The position numbers and the translations under genes were made by a program. Below the pieces are notes generated by a model, which was not told where the DNA came from, searched no databases, and was given only the letters and a program-made list of their open reading frames with translations. Below are positions 45,021 through 54,146 of a stretch of DNA of 64,000 nt, in pieces; the first letter of the stretch is position 1; every line of letters begins with the position of its first letter. Origin of the DNA: Salmonella enterica subsp. diarizonae (GTDB taxonomy: Bacteria > Pseudomonadota > Gammaproteobacteria > Enterobacterales > Enterobacteriaceae); assembly GCF_008692785.1 (NCBI RefSeq), contig NZ_VXJV01000006.1, forward strand, positions 62,001 through 126,000. Direction: 5' to 3'.

Positions 45021-45370
45021 GAGGTGAGCATATCACCTCTGTTCAGGTGGCCAAATTCAGAGTACCGCTACATTTAGATGTCCTACCACATGTGATATCG
45101 ATAATTTTGGCGGGATTTTTACTAACAGATGCACATAATCCAACTGAACATTTAGCTCTACTATTTCTATACCGAGCTACTCACCTGAAATCCTGAACTG
45201 TTTGCAGACTTCCTTGCCAACATTGTTCCGCAGGATGCGAAATTGGCATTTGGGTGTCCAGACAATATAATATTGACAACACCAAAGCACATGAGATGCT
45301 TTCTTTAACCATTAGTAGCATTTTGGCAGAGCCAACCTCTTGCTGACCACCTCCACAGGAGGTGGCATTC
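45021..45370 (-). mobile_element. IS200/IS605-type relic with hairpin ends
   Basis: On the minus strand, about 45318-45057 reads YYIVWTPKCQFRILRNN...(stop)...LGIEIVELNVQL then DYVHLLVKIPPKLSIS, matching a Y1 transposase of the IS200/IS605 family. It has an internal stop, and the HUH motif has become YVH (first His lost). Hairpins CCACCTCC-ACA-GGAGGTGG (45347-45365) and GAGGTGA-N5-TCACCTC (45021-45039) flank it like the element ends. The C-terminal Tyr region is deleted. Confidence 0.75.
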
Positions 45371-45420
45371 AGATAGTAGTTAAAAGAGATCGCAAGAAAA
45401 TCCTTTTAAAATTTATTGCC

Positions 45421-45735
45421 CTACCCCTTTGTGTTGCCAGAAAGCTCGGCCAACTCTTTCCCTCTTGTTTCTGACATTTTTGCAACACATTCATTGAAGA
45501 TCGTTTGATATGCCGAGCTTTTATTATCAATCTGGAATGAATATAACTTACAATTAGAATCGCTAAATTTAATCCAATCCCTTTGGGAACTCTTAATGTT
45601 GTTGACGAACGCCTGTTTTAGAGATTAATCATTCACATATGCTGAATTAACTTTAGATAGCGCGTCGAATATTGCTTGATCAACTATTTATCAGATGAAT
45701 CCTTTTCGCTTTCCGGGCACGAAGCAACTTGATCA
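45421..45735 (-). pseudogene. Decayed LprI/DUF1311-like gene
   Basis: The minus-strand frame DQAIFDALSKVNSAYVND-(stop)-SLKQAFVNNIKSSQRDWIKF followed by SDSNC...FNECVAKMSETRGKELAELS has the DUF1311/LprI pattern (W..Y.D..C, then C...T..R..EL). Members include lysozyme inhibitors. A stop codon interrupts it, a frameshift separates an upstream CPESEK segment, and no start or signal peptide remains. Confidence 0.6.
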
Positions 45736-45878
45736 GATGTTGTTATTTACTCTAACAACAAACTATGACTTACATCACAAAAACTCATCCAGAGATAACT
45801 CCATACTAACTTTGTGTACATTTTGTTGACATATATAATGGTATCAATAGGTTACATATTAATATAAAGGACTTGGCT

Positions 45879-46649
45879 ATGTACTCAATTGATTATAATA
45901 GCTATCGCTCGGTAAAAGGTTTCAATCGTCGTGTTCGTTTCCTTGTGATGCATTACACTGCTATTGATTTTAAGGCGTCAATTACCGCTTTGACCGGGCC
46001 TTCGGTGAGCGCTCACTATCTCGTTCCTGACCCTTCAGAAAAAACGTATATTGATGCTGGTTTTAAGGATATGCGTATATTCAACCTGGTTGATGAAAAT
46101 GAGCGGGCCTGGCATGCTGGCGTAAGTTCATGGGCCGGACGCAGCCAACTGAATGATACCGCCATCGGGATTGAGACGGTTAACCTGGCCAGTGATAACA
46201 ACGGCGTGTTTGTCTTTCCTCCCTATAATCCGGTCCAGATTGATGCAATCAAGGCGCTGGCCGCCAATATTCTGCAACGATATCCTGATATTACGCCGGT
46301 GAACGTTGTCGGACACAGCGATATTGCCCCGGGGAGAAAAAGTGATCCTGGAGCTGCTTTCCCGTGGAAAGAACTTTACGACGCAGGTATTGGTGCATGG
46401 TATGAGGAATCGACCATGCAGCACTATCTGACGCAATTCAGCAAGTCTGTACCATCTAAAGCAGATCTTGTTGCTAAGTTAAAAGTATACGGATATGACA
46501 TCTCAGATGCTGGAACAGAAATCGGATACAAGAATTTACTCCGTACATTTCAGCTTCACTTCCGACAAAAGAATTATGATGGTGTCGCTGATGCTGAAAC
46601 AACGGCAATTCTTTATGCGTTAGTGGATAAATATTTCCCGGCAAAATAA
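45879..46649 (+). CDS. AmiD-like N-acetylmuramoyl-L-alanine amidase without signal peptide
   Basis: A 256-residue zinc amidase (Amidase_2/PGRP fold) closely patterned on AmiD: HYTA (His25), the second His region SAHYLV, WHAGVSSW, AIGIETVN, and the GHSDIAPGRKSDPG segment with zinc His and Asp. A C-terminal peptidoglycan-binding domain spans about 195-255 (FQLHFRQKNYDGVADAET). ATG 45879 is chosen for the AAGGA 7 bases upstream; a TTG at 45873 is in frame. Unlike AmiD it has no signal peptide or lipobox, so it must act inside the cell, be released by lysis, or be exported by another route (type VI or holin-like). It is isolated, near an integrase relic. Confidence 0.85.
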   Translation: MYSIDYNSYRSVKGFNRRVRFLVMHYTAIDFKASITALTGPSVSAHYLVPDPSEKTYIDAGFKDMRIFNLVDENERAWHAGVSSWAGRSQLNDTAIGIETVNLASDNNGVFVFPPYNPVQIDAIKALAANILQRYPDITPVNVVGHSDIAPGRKSDPGAAFPWKELYDAGIGAWYEESTMQHYLTQFSKSVPSKADLVAKLKVYGYDISDAGTEIGYKNLLRTFQLHFRQKNYDGVADAETTAILYALVDKYFPAK

Positions 46650-46783
46650 TTATTAACCACTGGTTTAAATAATTAATGTGCCACAGGTTAGAAATCAGTG
46701 GCGCAGTTTCATTAAGCTGGCGGTTCCGGTCAGTCAGGTTTTGAAGAGCACATAAACTCACTCTCATATGAATTATTTTCCAT
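46650..46783. other. Gap between amidase and integrase remnant
   Basis: About 130 bases with no recognisable gene. The sequence is AT-moderate, with no attachment-site duplicate that I can identify. Confidence 0.3.
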
Positions 46784-47119
46784 GGAAAATACAAGCAAGC
46801 ACTGAAAACAGCACAGACAGAATGTCCAAAACTGTCACCTGACGCGCTGGTTCTCTACAACAACGATCGTGGTCAGTTCATCCGCAAGACGTTCAATAAT
46901 CGCTGGTTAAAAGCTGTACGCGCCGTACAAAGTGAACCGGGCCGACAACTGGATTACACGTTCCACGATATCGAGGCAAAAGCTATTTCAGATTTTGAGG
47001 GTAGTAGCAGGGATAAGCAGATTTTCAGCGGTCACAAAACAGAAAGCCAGGTGCTTATCTACGACAGGAAGGTACAAATCAGCCCGACACTGTATCATCC
47101 GGTTATTGGGGAAAAGTGA
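46784..47119 (+). pseudogene. Integrase remnant (tyrosine recombinase C-terminus)
   Basis: An open frame of 111 codons without a proper start encodes the end of a phage/island integrase: LDYTFHDIEAKAISDFEG (box II, where the usual HDIR reads HDIE), then SGHKTESQVLIYDRK with the catalytic Tyr. The N-terminal two thirds are missing. It ends about 100 bases from the 3' end of serT, the expected place for the integrase that brought in the island. Confidence 0.8.
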
Positions 47120-47188
47120 ATTTTTATTCAAATGGAAAGATACGATATTCTCTGAGAATATTCTTTTTTATTCTTCGCCTCAAAAACA

Positions 47189-47214
47189 AAGGGGCTACCT
47201 TTCGGTAACCCCTT
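47189..47214 (-). terminator. Terminator of serT
   Basis: AAGGGGCTACC-TTTC-GGTAACCCCTT on the plus strand reads on the minus strand as an 11-bp stem with one G-U or mismatch pair and loop GAAA, followed by TTGTTTTTG. It lies 9 bases beyond the 3' end of the tRNA. Confidence 0.85.
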
Positions 47215-47222
47215 GTTTAATC

Positions 47223-47310
47223 TGGCGGAAGCGCAGAGATTCGAACTCTGGAACCCTTTCGGGTCGCCGGTTTTCAAGACCGGTGCCTTCAACCGCTCGG
47301 CCACACTTCC
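47223..47310 (-). tRNA. serT: tRNA-Ser (anticodon TGA)
   Basis: An 88-base tRNA on the minus strand: 5' GGAAGTGTGGCCGAGCGGTT, anticodon loop CTTGAAA with anticodon TGA, long variable arm (CGACCCGAAAGGGTTCC), T arm GTTCGAATC and encoded 3' CCA. Its 3' end faces the island, so the island was inserted at the tRNA 3' end, the known site for SPI-5. Confidence 0.97.
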
Positions 47311-47701
47311 GGAATGAGGCGCACTATAAACATCCCGGTGCGTCATGTAAAGACCGAATGTGTTCGTTTGCGTGAAAAACAGGCAAAATTTCTTTAATCG
47401 CCTGAAATGACAGCATATTGACCATTTCTTCAACACAAATGCTGGCTTAATGCGTGTTTATCGTCCCTTCTGTTTTACCGCTGTGATTATCGATTTTTTG
47501 TCGCTAGCGCTTTGGTGGCGCTGCCACCTGTTTCATGGCTAGCGCTAGTGTGGGAAGACCTTTTTAACGGCGGTAATTGCCTGAAATCTCTTAAGGAAAC
47601 TAAACGTAAACGGATGCGTAAAGATGGGTAAAACCACTGGGTGATAGTGACCGTTTTTATTATTCTTCTTTATTAATTACATCTGTCATAAGAGAGTGAC
47701 T

Positions 47702-48361
47702 ATGGATCGTATCATTACATCATCGCGTGATCGTAGCTCGCTACTGAGCACGCACAAAGTACTGCGCAATACCTATTTTCTGCTGAGCCTGACGCTGGCT
47801 TTCTCCGCAATTACCGCGACAGCCAGTACGGTATTGATGCTGCCCTCTCCCGGCCTGATCCTGACGCTGGTCGGTATGTATGGGTTGATGTTTCTGACCT
47901 ATAAAACCGCCAATAAGCCGACCGGTATCCTGTCTGCTTTTGCGTTTACCGGCTTCCTCGGGTATATCCTGGGTCCGATTCTTAACGCCTATCTGTCAGC
48001 AGGCATGGGCGATGTCATTGGCATGGCGCTGGGTGGTACTGCGTTAGTGTTTTTCTGCTGCTCCGCTTACGTCCTGACCACCCGTAAGGATATGTCTTTC
48101 CTGGGCGGTATGCTGATGGCCGGGATCGTCGTCGTGCTGATTGGTATGGTGGCGAATATTTTCCTGCAACTGCCTGCATTGCACCTGGCGATTAGCGCGG
48201 TGTTTATCCTGATTTCCTCGGGCGCTATCCTGTATGAAACCAGTAACATCATTCACGGCGGTGAAACCAACTATATTCGTGCGACCGTCAGTCTGTACGT
48301 TTCGCTGTACAACATCTTTGTCAGCCTGCTCAGCATTCTGGGCTTCGCCAGCCGCGATTAA
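47702..48361 (+). CDS. yccA: YccA, BAX-inhibitor-1 family inner-membrane protein, FtsH modulator
   Basis: A 219-residue protein with seven predicted membrane helices. ATG 47702 ([10 protein letters not shown]) matches E. coli YccA almost throughout. YccA is a substrate and inhibitor of the FtsH protease and protects SecY from degradation when the translocon is jammed. The first gene after serT on the core side; it is transcribed away from the tRNA. Confidence 0.95.
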   Translation: MDRIITSSRDRSSLLSTHKVLRNTYFLLSLTLAFSAITATASTVLMLPSPGLILTLVGMYGLMFLTYKTANKPTGILSAFAFTGFLGYILGPILNAYLSAGMGDVIGMALGGTALVFFCCSAYVLTTRKDMSFLGGMLMAGIVVVLIGMVANIFLQLPALHLAISAVFILISSGAILYETSNIIHGGETNYIRATVSLYVSLYNIFVSLLSILGFASRD

Positions 48362-48379
48362 TCGACATTCACCTTTTCC

Positions 48380-48409
48380 AGCCCTGCTTATGCGGGGCTT
48401 TATTTTTTG
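48380..48409 (+). terminator. Rho-independent terminator of yccA
   Basis: AGCCCTGC-TTAT-GCGGGGCT forms a strong stem (one T-G pair), followed by TTATTTTTTG, 18 bases after the yccA stop. Confidence 0.85.
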
Positions 48410-48447
48410 CTACACTGCTGTCCGTGTTGATTATGCAGTGAAACGTT

Positions 48448-48777
48448 ATGTTGATCTTTGAAGGTAAAGAAATCAGTACTGATAGCGAAGGTTATCTGAA
48501 AGAGACGACGCAGTGGAGTGAACCGCTGGCAGTCGCTATCGCCGCGAATGAAGGCATTGAGCTCTCTGCGGAACACTGGGAAGTCGTGCGCTTCGTGCGC
48601 GAATTCTACCTGGAGTTTAATACCTCTCCCGCCATCCGAATGCTGGTAAAAGCGATGGCGAATAAGTTCGGCGAAGAAAAAGGCAACAGCCGCTATCTGT
48701 ATCGTCTGTTCCCGAAAGGCCCGGCAAAGCAAGCGACCAAAATCGCTGGCCTGCCCAAGCCGGTAAAATGTATTTAA
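48448..48777 (+). CDS. tusE: TusE, sulfurtransferase of the 2-thiouridine relay
   Basis: A 109-residue DsrC-family protein. TusE takes persulfide sulfur from TusBCD and passes it to MnmA for 2-thiolation of tRNA wobble uridine. The C-terminal arm GLPKPVKCI holds the catalytic penultimate Cys108. The stop overlaps the convergent yccX gene by four bases. Confidence 0.95.
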   Translation: MLIFEGKEISTDSEGYLKETTQWSEPLAVAIAANEGIELSAEHWEVVRFVREFYLEFNTSPAIRMLVKAMANKFGEEKGNSRYLYRLFPKGPAKQATKIAGLPKPVKCI

Positions 48778-49055
48778 TACCGAATACTGAAGCCTGTTAA
48801 CGTCTCACGAGGGCTGTGCGGTTCAGTGAGGATGTTGTCCACACGAGCAGAGCGCGGCCCGCCTTCTTTCAGCCACTTGATGAGCTTTTCCACCTGCGCC
48901 GCGTCGCCACAGGCCACCACTTCTACGCTTCCGTCATCCATATTCTTCGCATAGCCGGTTAACCCCAGTCGCAGCGCCTCATGCTGCGTAGTATAGCGAA
49001 ATCCGACTCCCTGAACGCGACCATAAACCCAGGCGATAATGCAGACGTTCGACAT
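48774..49055 (-). CDS. yccX: Acylphosphatase YccX
   Basis: A 93-residue acylphosphatase. The signature [13 protein letters not shown] (with catalytic Arg) near residue 12 and [18 protein letters not shown] (catalytic Asn) are present. It hydrolyses carboxyl-phosphate bonds. Overlaps the end of tusE convergently. Confidence 0.95.
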   Translation of the reverse strand: MSNVCIIAWVYGRVQGVGFRYTTQHEALRLGLTGYAKNMDDGSVEVVACGDAAQVEKLIKWLKEGGPRSARVDNILTEPHSPRETLTGFSIRY

Positions 49056-49103
49056 GATGGTTCTCCTTTCATAATCAGTGGTGGAGGCTCATACAGGACA
49101 TAC

Positions 49104-49892
49104 TTAACGTACCTGACTGGGCAGACATCCATAATGTTGGCGGAATCTGGCCGTAAATCGCGACCCCGACAGGTAGCCGCACCGTAGCGCTATTTCGCCG
49201 ATCGGCAGCGTCGTCGATTGCAGTTGAGAAAGCGCGCAGGACATGCGCACCTCTTCAATAATTTGCCGATAACTCTGTGATTCGCGCTGCAAACGCCGAC
49301 GCAGAGTCGATGTACCCATAGCAAGACGGCGGGCTATCTCCTGGGCTGTCCATAGCTTAGCAGGCGAGAGCATTATCAGTTGCCGCACCTGCTCCGTGAG
49401 GGTGTAACGCCGTTCAATAAGCAGCGGTCCCGCCGCGCCATCATGCAAAAGCGCTAACAGTAACCCCATTGCCTGATGTTCCTGTAATCCGACGGGTAAG
49501 CCCTGGCGCACAGCATCCAACACGTTCGCCCACATAAATGTCAGGCTACAGCTCATCGGCGTACACAGCGATGTCAGTTTTGCCGGTGGATAATCCTGAA
49601 CGTACATCATTTTAAAGCGAGCAATAATCTCCGGTGAAAGTAACAACAGGTCGGAGCGAAAACCGCTCTGCGCAGGCTGATTAATAATCTCCAGCGGCGT
49701 GTTCGCCGGGATAATAATCAACTCGCCAGGCCCGGCGACAAGGCGGTTATCATCCTGAATGATGACTTTACTGCCCTGCGTAATATGGCAGATAGCGGCG
49801 GAAAAAAGCGTAACACGATGCAAACGGTGCAGATGACTGGAGCGCACCTCTGCCGTCGTAAGATCCTGATGTCGAATATGCATCTCCTGCAC
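49104..49892 (-). CDS. AraC-family transcriptional regulator
   Basis: About 262 residues with a C-terminal AraC double helix-turn-helix (about 160-260: WTAQEIARRLAMGTSTLRRRL; GYLSGSRFTARFRQHYGCLPSQ) and a cupin-like N-terminus. The start is uncertain: GTG 49892 has AGAGGA suitably placed, while ATG 49883 has its GGAG too close; the frame extends further up into the PEBP gene. It lies 16 bases after the PEBP gene on the same strand, so the two are probably co-transcribed. The ligand is unknown. Confidence 0.88.
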   Translation of the reverse strand: MQEMHIRHQDLTTAEVRSSHLHRLHRVTLFSAAICHITQGSKVIIQDDNRLVAGPGELIIIPANTPLEIINQPAQSGFRSDLLLLSPEIIARFKMMYVQDYPPAKLTSLCTPMSCSLTFMWANVLDAVRQGLPVGLQEHQAMGLLLALLHDGAAGPLLIERRYTLTEQVRQLIMLSPAKLWTAQEIARRLAMGTSTLRRRLQRESQSYRQIIEEVRMSCALSQLQSTTLPIGEIALRCGYLSGSRFTARFRQHYGCLPSQVR

Positions 49893-49908
49893 CGTGCCGT
49901 CCTCTGTT

Positions 49909-50457
49909 TTATCTTCCGTATGTGGCCGTGAATTTCGCTTTCGCAATCACATGCGCGTTAAGCATAAACCCTACCAACGCGCCGCTTGCCTCACTGTCGA
50001 GCGGCAGTGTTGCCGTATTCAGCGCCCACACGGTAAACTGATAGCGATGAGGCTTATCGCCCGGCGGCGGACAAGCGCCGCCAAAGCCAGCATAACCGAA
50101 ATCATTACGTCCCTGCACCACTCCCGAGGGTAAGGTGTTTTTATCAGCCCCCGTTGGCAGGTCGTGAATCTGCGCAGGAATATTCACCATCGTCCAGTGC
50201 CACCAGCCGCTTCCGGTAGGCGCATCGGGATCGAAGACGGTAATAGCGTAGCTTTTGGTTCCGGCAGGCGGATTGCGCCAGCTCAGTTGCGGCGAAATAT
50301 TTTCTCCGCTACAACCAAATCCTTTAAAGACGTGTTGTTGCGTTAAACGAAAATCCGCCGGAATATCCGCGCTACTGAGGCTAAACGCCGACGCGGCAGA
50401 TACGCTGCCACTCAATGCCATCATTGCGGCTGCGGTCAAAGAGAAGACTGTTTTCAT
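49909..50457 (-). CDS. Periplasmic PEBP-family protein (YbcL-like)
   Basis: A 182-residue phosphatidylethanolamine-binding/Raf-kinase-inhibitor family protein with a signal peptide (1-23, cleaved near VSAAS). GFGCSGENISPQLSW, the DPDAP motif and GWWHWTMVNIPA are characteristic. It resembles YbcL of E. coli, one allele of which suppresses neutrophil migration; no such role can be read from this sequence. First gene of a pair with the AraC regulator. Confidence 0.92.
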   Translation of the reverse strand: MKTVFSLTAAAMMALSGSVSAASAFSLSSADIPADFRLTQQHVFKGFGCSGENISPQLSWRNPPAGTKSYAITVFDPDAPTGSGWWHWTMVNIPAQIHDLPTGADKNTLPSGVVQGRNDFGYAGFGGACPPPGDKPHRYQFTVWALNTATLPLDSEASGALVGFMLNAHVIAKAKFTATYGR

Positions 50458-50671
50458 TGTATTTCCTTCTTCATGTAACGAAATAGCAATATAAAAAGCG
50501 CCCGCTGAAGAAACTGTGCCTTTACGATTCTATTTTGTGCAGAAACGCTCACCACCATACGCTGATGATTGCCCCTCTCATCTGTGCTACCCTACGCGCC
50601 ATTTCGTTTTCACGGTCCCAGGCTGGAACTATCATCCGGCTCGCGTCACTGTTTGTGAGAGGTTACTCCGC

Positions 50672-51883
50672 ATGACTGAATCTACATTTCCGCAATATCC
50701 CCGTTTAGTCCTCAGCAAAGGGCGAGAAAAATCTTTACTCCGCCGCCACCCATGGGTCTTTTCCGGCGCCGTCTCGCGTCTGGAAGGCAAAGCCAACCTC
50801 GGTGAAACTATCGATATCGTCGATCATCAGGGAAAGTGGTTAGCACGCGGCGCCTGGTCGCCAGCGTCTCAGATCCGCGCGCGCGTCTGGACATTTGATA
50901 AAGCAGAATCCATTGATATTGCGTTTTTCACCCGTCGCCTGCGCCAGGCGCAGCAGTGGCGCGACTGGCTGGCAAAAAAAGACGGTCTGGATAGCTATCG
51001 TCTGATCGCCGGTGAATCCGATGGCCTTCCTGGCGTCACTATTGATCGTTTTGGTCATTTTTTGGTGCTGCAACTGCTCAGCGCCGGGGCCGAATATCAA
51101 CGCGCCGTATTAATTAGCGCTCTGCAAACATGCTATCCGGATTGCGCTATTTACGATCGCAGCGACGTCGCCGTGCGGAAAAAAGAAGGAATGGCGCTGA
51201 CGCAAGGCCCGGTCACCGGCGAACTGCCGCCTGCGCTTCTGCCAATTGAAGAACACGGTATGAAATTACTGGTCAATATCCAGGGCGGCCACAAAACCGG
51301 TTATTATCTTGATCAGCGCGACAGTCGTCTGGCGACGCGCCGCTATGTGGAAAATCAACGGGTACTGAACTGCTTCTCTTATACCGGCGGTTTTGCCGTG
51401 TCGGCGTTAATGGGCGGTTGTCGCCAGGTTGTCAGCGTGGATACCTCGCAGGATGCGCTGGATATCGCCAGACAAAACGTTGAACTGAACCAACTGGATT
51501 TGAGCAAAGCCGAATTCGTGCGCGATGACGTGTTTAAGTTGCTGCGCGCTTACCGTGAACACGGCGAAAAATTCGACGTTATCATTATGGACCCACCCAA
51601 ATTCGTCGAAAATAAAAGCCAGTTAATGGGCGCCTGCCGGGGCTATAAAGACATTAACATGTTGGCGATTCAACTGCTCAATCCGGGCGGCATACTGCTG
51701 ACATTCTCTTGCTCCGGCCTGATGACCAGCGATTTATTTCAGAAAATCATTGCCGATGCAGCAATAGATGCCGGTCGTGATGTACAATTTATAGAGCAGT
51801 TCCGTCAGGCCGCCGATCATCCTGTGATCGCCACCTACCCGGAAGGGCTGTATCTGAAAGGGTTTGCCTGTCGCGTCATGTAA
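50672..51883 (+). CDS. rlmI: RlmI, 23S rRNA m5C1962 methyltransferase
   Basis: A 403-residue SAM-dependent methyltransferase that modifies C1962 of 23S rRNA. An N-terminal PUA domain (about 10-95) precedes the Rossmann methyltransferase domain ([22 protein letters not shown]; catalytic Cys in LTFSCSG). ATG 50672 (GAGAGG upstream) gives the Salmonella N-terminus [17 protein letters not shown]; the frame is open further upstream without support. Confidence 0.96.
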   Translation: MTESTFPQYPRLVLSKGREKSLLRRHPWVFSGAVSRLEGKANLGETIDIVDHQGKWLARGAWSPASQIRARVWTFDKAESIDIAFFTRRLRQAQQWRDWLAKKDGLDSYRLIAGESDGLPGVTIDRFGHFLVLQLLSAGAEYQRAVLISALQTCYPDCAIYDRSDVAVRKKEGMALTQGPVTGELPPALLPIEEHGMKLLVNIQGGHKTGYYLDQRDSRLATRRYVENQRVLNCFSYTGGFAVSALMGGCRQVVSVDTSQDALDIARQNVELNQLDLSKAEFVRDDVFKLLRAYREHGEKFDVIIMDPPKFVENKSQLMGACRGYKDINMLAIQLLNPGGILLTFSCSGLMTSDLFQKIIADAAIDAGRDVQFIEQFRQAADHPVIATYPEGLYLKGFACRVM

Positions 51884-51913
51884 CTTGAAAAGTGGAATAG
51901 TATCCTCATATAA

Positions 51914-52258
<345 letters not shown>

Positions 52259-52269
52259 TTGTATTTAAC

Positions 52270-52305
52270 AGGCCGGATGGCGACATGCTGCTTTATCCGG
52301 CCATT
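52270..52305. repeat. REP-like palindrome between hspQ and yccU
   Basis: GGCCGGATGGCGACATGCTG followed by CTTTATCCGGCC is a REP-type inverted repeat in the convergent gap; it can terminate transcription in both directions. Confidence 0.75.
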
Positions 52306-52312
52306 TTAACTT

Positions 52313-52726
52313 TTATTTCGCCAGCCCCAGACGGGGGATCTCAATCGCCGGGCAGCGATCCATCACCACGGTCATGCCTGCATCCCGCGCCAACACCGCC
52401 GCCTGTTCGTTGATCACGCCAAGCTGTAGCCACAGCGTTTTTGCGCCGATGGCGATAGCTTCCTGCGCGACGCCCCACGCAGCTTCAGAGTTGCGAAAAA
52501 CATCCACCATATCGACTTTTTCGGGAATGTCAGCCAGCGTGGCATACCCCTGTTGCCCCAGCAATGTCTTACCAGCGACTTTTGGCGCAACCGGAATCAC
52601 ATGGTAGCCCTGTTCAAGCAAGTATTTCATTACCCGATAGCTTGGGCGATCGGGTTTATCGCTCGCGCCTACCAGCGCGATAGTGCGAGTGGACGTCAAA
52701 ACGTCAGCAATATCGGTCTCTTTCAT
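52313..52726 (-). CDS. yccU: YccU, CoA-binding protein
   Basis: A 137-residue CoA-binding domain protein (Rossmann-like fold). [27 protein letters not shown] is the nucleotide-binding start, with VDVFRNSE and a late [17 protein letters not shown] 52726 matches the E. coli start; another ATG is directly before it. The frame runs on upstream without support. Physiological role unknown. Confidence 0.93.
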   Translation of the reverse strand: MKETDIADVLTSTRTIALVGASDKPDRPSYRVMKYLLEQGYHVIPVAPKVAGKTLLGQQGYATLADIPEKVDMVDVFRNSEAAWGVAQEAIAIGAKTLWLQLGVINEQAAVLARDAGMTVVMDRCPAIEIPRLGLAK

Positions 52727-52899
52727 CATCTTTCTCCTGGCTGTTTTGCAAAGTGTACGACAAACCTGACATGGCAACCATTCATCCCATACCGATGTAT
52801 GAGAGCAAAACGCCAAAATATGTCTATATGTTAGTAAACATGATCTAAGAAAAATTTCGATACATTATTAGCCAGACGGCCTTTGGACAGGAGAACCTT

Positions 52900-53562
52900 A
52901 TGAAAACCGGCGCGCTAACCACCTTCCTTGCTCTCTGTTTGCCGGTTACTGTTTTTGCCACAACACTCCGTCTGTCGAATGAGGTCGATCTTCTGGTGCT
53001 GGACGGCAAAAAGGTGTCCAGCTCGTTATTACGCGGCGCAGAGAGCATCGAACTGGAAAACGGGCCGCACCAACTCGTTTTCCGTGTGGAAAAAACCATC
53101 CGCCTGCCCGGTAATGAAGAGCGGCTTTATATTTCTCCACCGCTGGTAATAAGTTTCGATACTCAACTGATAAATCAGGTCAATTTCCAGCTCCCGCGGC
53201 TGGAAAACGAGCGCGAAGCCTCGCATTTTAACGCAGCGCCACGCTTGACGCTTTTGGATGGCAACGCCATGCCTATTCCGGTAAAACTCGATATTCTGGC
53301 AATTACTTCTACGGCTAAAGTGGTCGATTATGAAATAGAGACCGAGCGTTATAACAAATCGGCGAAACGCGCCTCGATTCCTCAGTTCGCCACGATGATG
53401 GCAGACGACAGTACATTACTTTCCGACGTCTCAGAGCTTGACACCGTACCGCCGCAATCACAAACTCTGACAGAACAGCGGCTGAAATATTGGTTCCGTC
53501 TGGCCGACCCGCAGACACGCAATCATTTCCTGCAATGGGCGGAAAAACAGCCGCCCTCTTGA
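52900..53562 (+). CDS. csgI: CsgI/YccT, periplasmic curli inhibitor
   Basis: A 220-residue DUF2057 protein with a signal peptide (1-20, [20 protein letters not shown]). In Salmonella and E. coli YccT (CsgI) is a periplasmic protein that limits CsgA polymerisation and curli formation. The segment [21 protein letters not shown] is typical. GGAG precedes ATG 52900. Confidence 0.93.
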   Translation: MKTGALTTFLALCLPVTVFATTLRLSNEVDLLVLDGKKVSSSLLRGAESIELENGPHQLVFRVEKTIRLPGNEERLYISPPLVISFDTQLINQVNFQLPRLENEREASHFNAAPRLTLLDGNAMPIPVKLDILAITSTAKVVDYEIETERYNKSAKRASIPQFATMMADDSTLLSDVSELDTVPPQSQTLTEQRLKYWFRLADPQTRNHFLQWAEKQPPS

Positions 53563-53656
53563 TATGAGTTGTGCCAGCGCGCAATTTTTTTGTCTTTCTC
53601 TTGCAGCATCAAGCGCTTCCAGTAATCTGTAGACAGGTTAACTACGGAATCGAATT

Positions 53657-54115
53657 ATGGAACTGACGACTCGCACCTTGCCAACGCGCAAACATATCGC
53701 GTTGGTTGCCCACGACCACTGCAAACAGATGTTAATGAACTGGGTGGAACGCCATCAGCCGTTGCTGGAAAAACATATTCTCTATGCAACCGGCACCACG
53801 GGGAATCTGATCCAGCGCGCAACGGGTATGGACGTTAATGCAATGCTGAGCGGCCCGATGGGCGGCGACCAGCAGGTTGGCGCGCTCATTTCAGAAGGGA
53901 AAATCGACGTGTTGATTTTCTTCTGGGACCCGCTTAACGCGGTACCACACGACCCGGATGTAAAAGCGCTACTGCGTCTGGCCACCGTATGGAATATCCC
54001 TGTCGCCACTAACGTCTCAACGGCGGACTTTATCATCCAGTCCCCGCATTTTAATGACGCTGTAGATATTCTTATTCCGGATTATGCGCGTTATCTGGCC
54101 GAGCGCCTGAAATAA
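53657..54115 (+). CDS. mgsA: MgsA, methylglyoxal synthase
   Basis: A 152-residue enzyme that converts dihydroxyacetone phosphate to methylglyoxal. The N-terminal [18 protein letters not shown], phosphate-binding TGTTGNLI and the catalytic Asp71 in [10 protein letters not shown] are present. Convergent with helD across a hairpin. Confidence 0.96.
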   Translation: MELTTRTLPTRKHIALVAHDHCKQMLMNWVERHQPLLEKHILYATGTTGNLIQRATGMDVNAMLSGPMGGDQQVGALISEGKIDVLIFFWDPLNAVPHDPDVKALLRLATVWNIPVATNVSTADFIIQSPHFNDAVDILIPDYARYLAERLK

Positions 54116-54122
54116 CCGCTGA

Positions 54123-54143
54123 GCGGGCGGCTGTACCGCCCGC
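54123..54143. terminator. Bidirectional hairpin between mgsA and helD
   Basis: GCGGGCGG-CTGTA-CCGCCCGC, a perfect 8-bp GC-rich stem in the 31-base convergent gap. A T-rich stretch follows on the plus strand (TTTAGGGTTTT). Confidence 0.65.
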
Positions 54144-54146
54144 GCT

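Larger units (their letters stand above)
44438..45878. other. Graveyard of decayed genes between the GDPD and amidase genes
   Basis: This 1.4-kb stretch has no intact gene that I can support. It contains, in order, an IS3-type relic, a possible Tn3 tail, an IS200/IS605-type relic and a decayed LprI/DUF1311-like gene, listed separately. About 44760-45020 shows nothing recognisable. The last 140 bases are AT-rich and contain the promoter and ribosome-binding site of the amidase gene. Confidence 0.6.
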
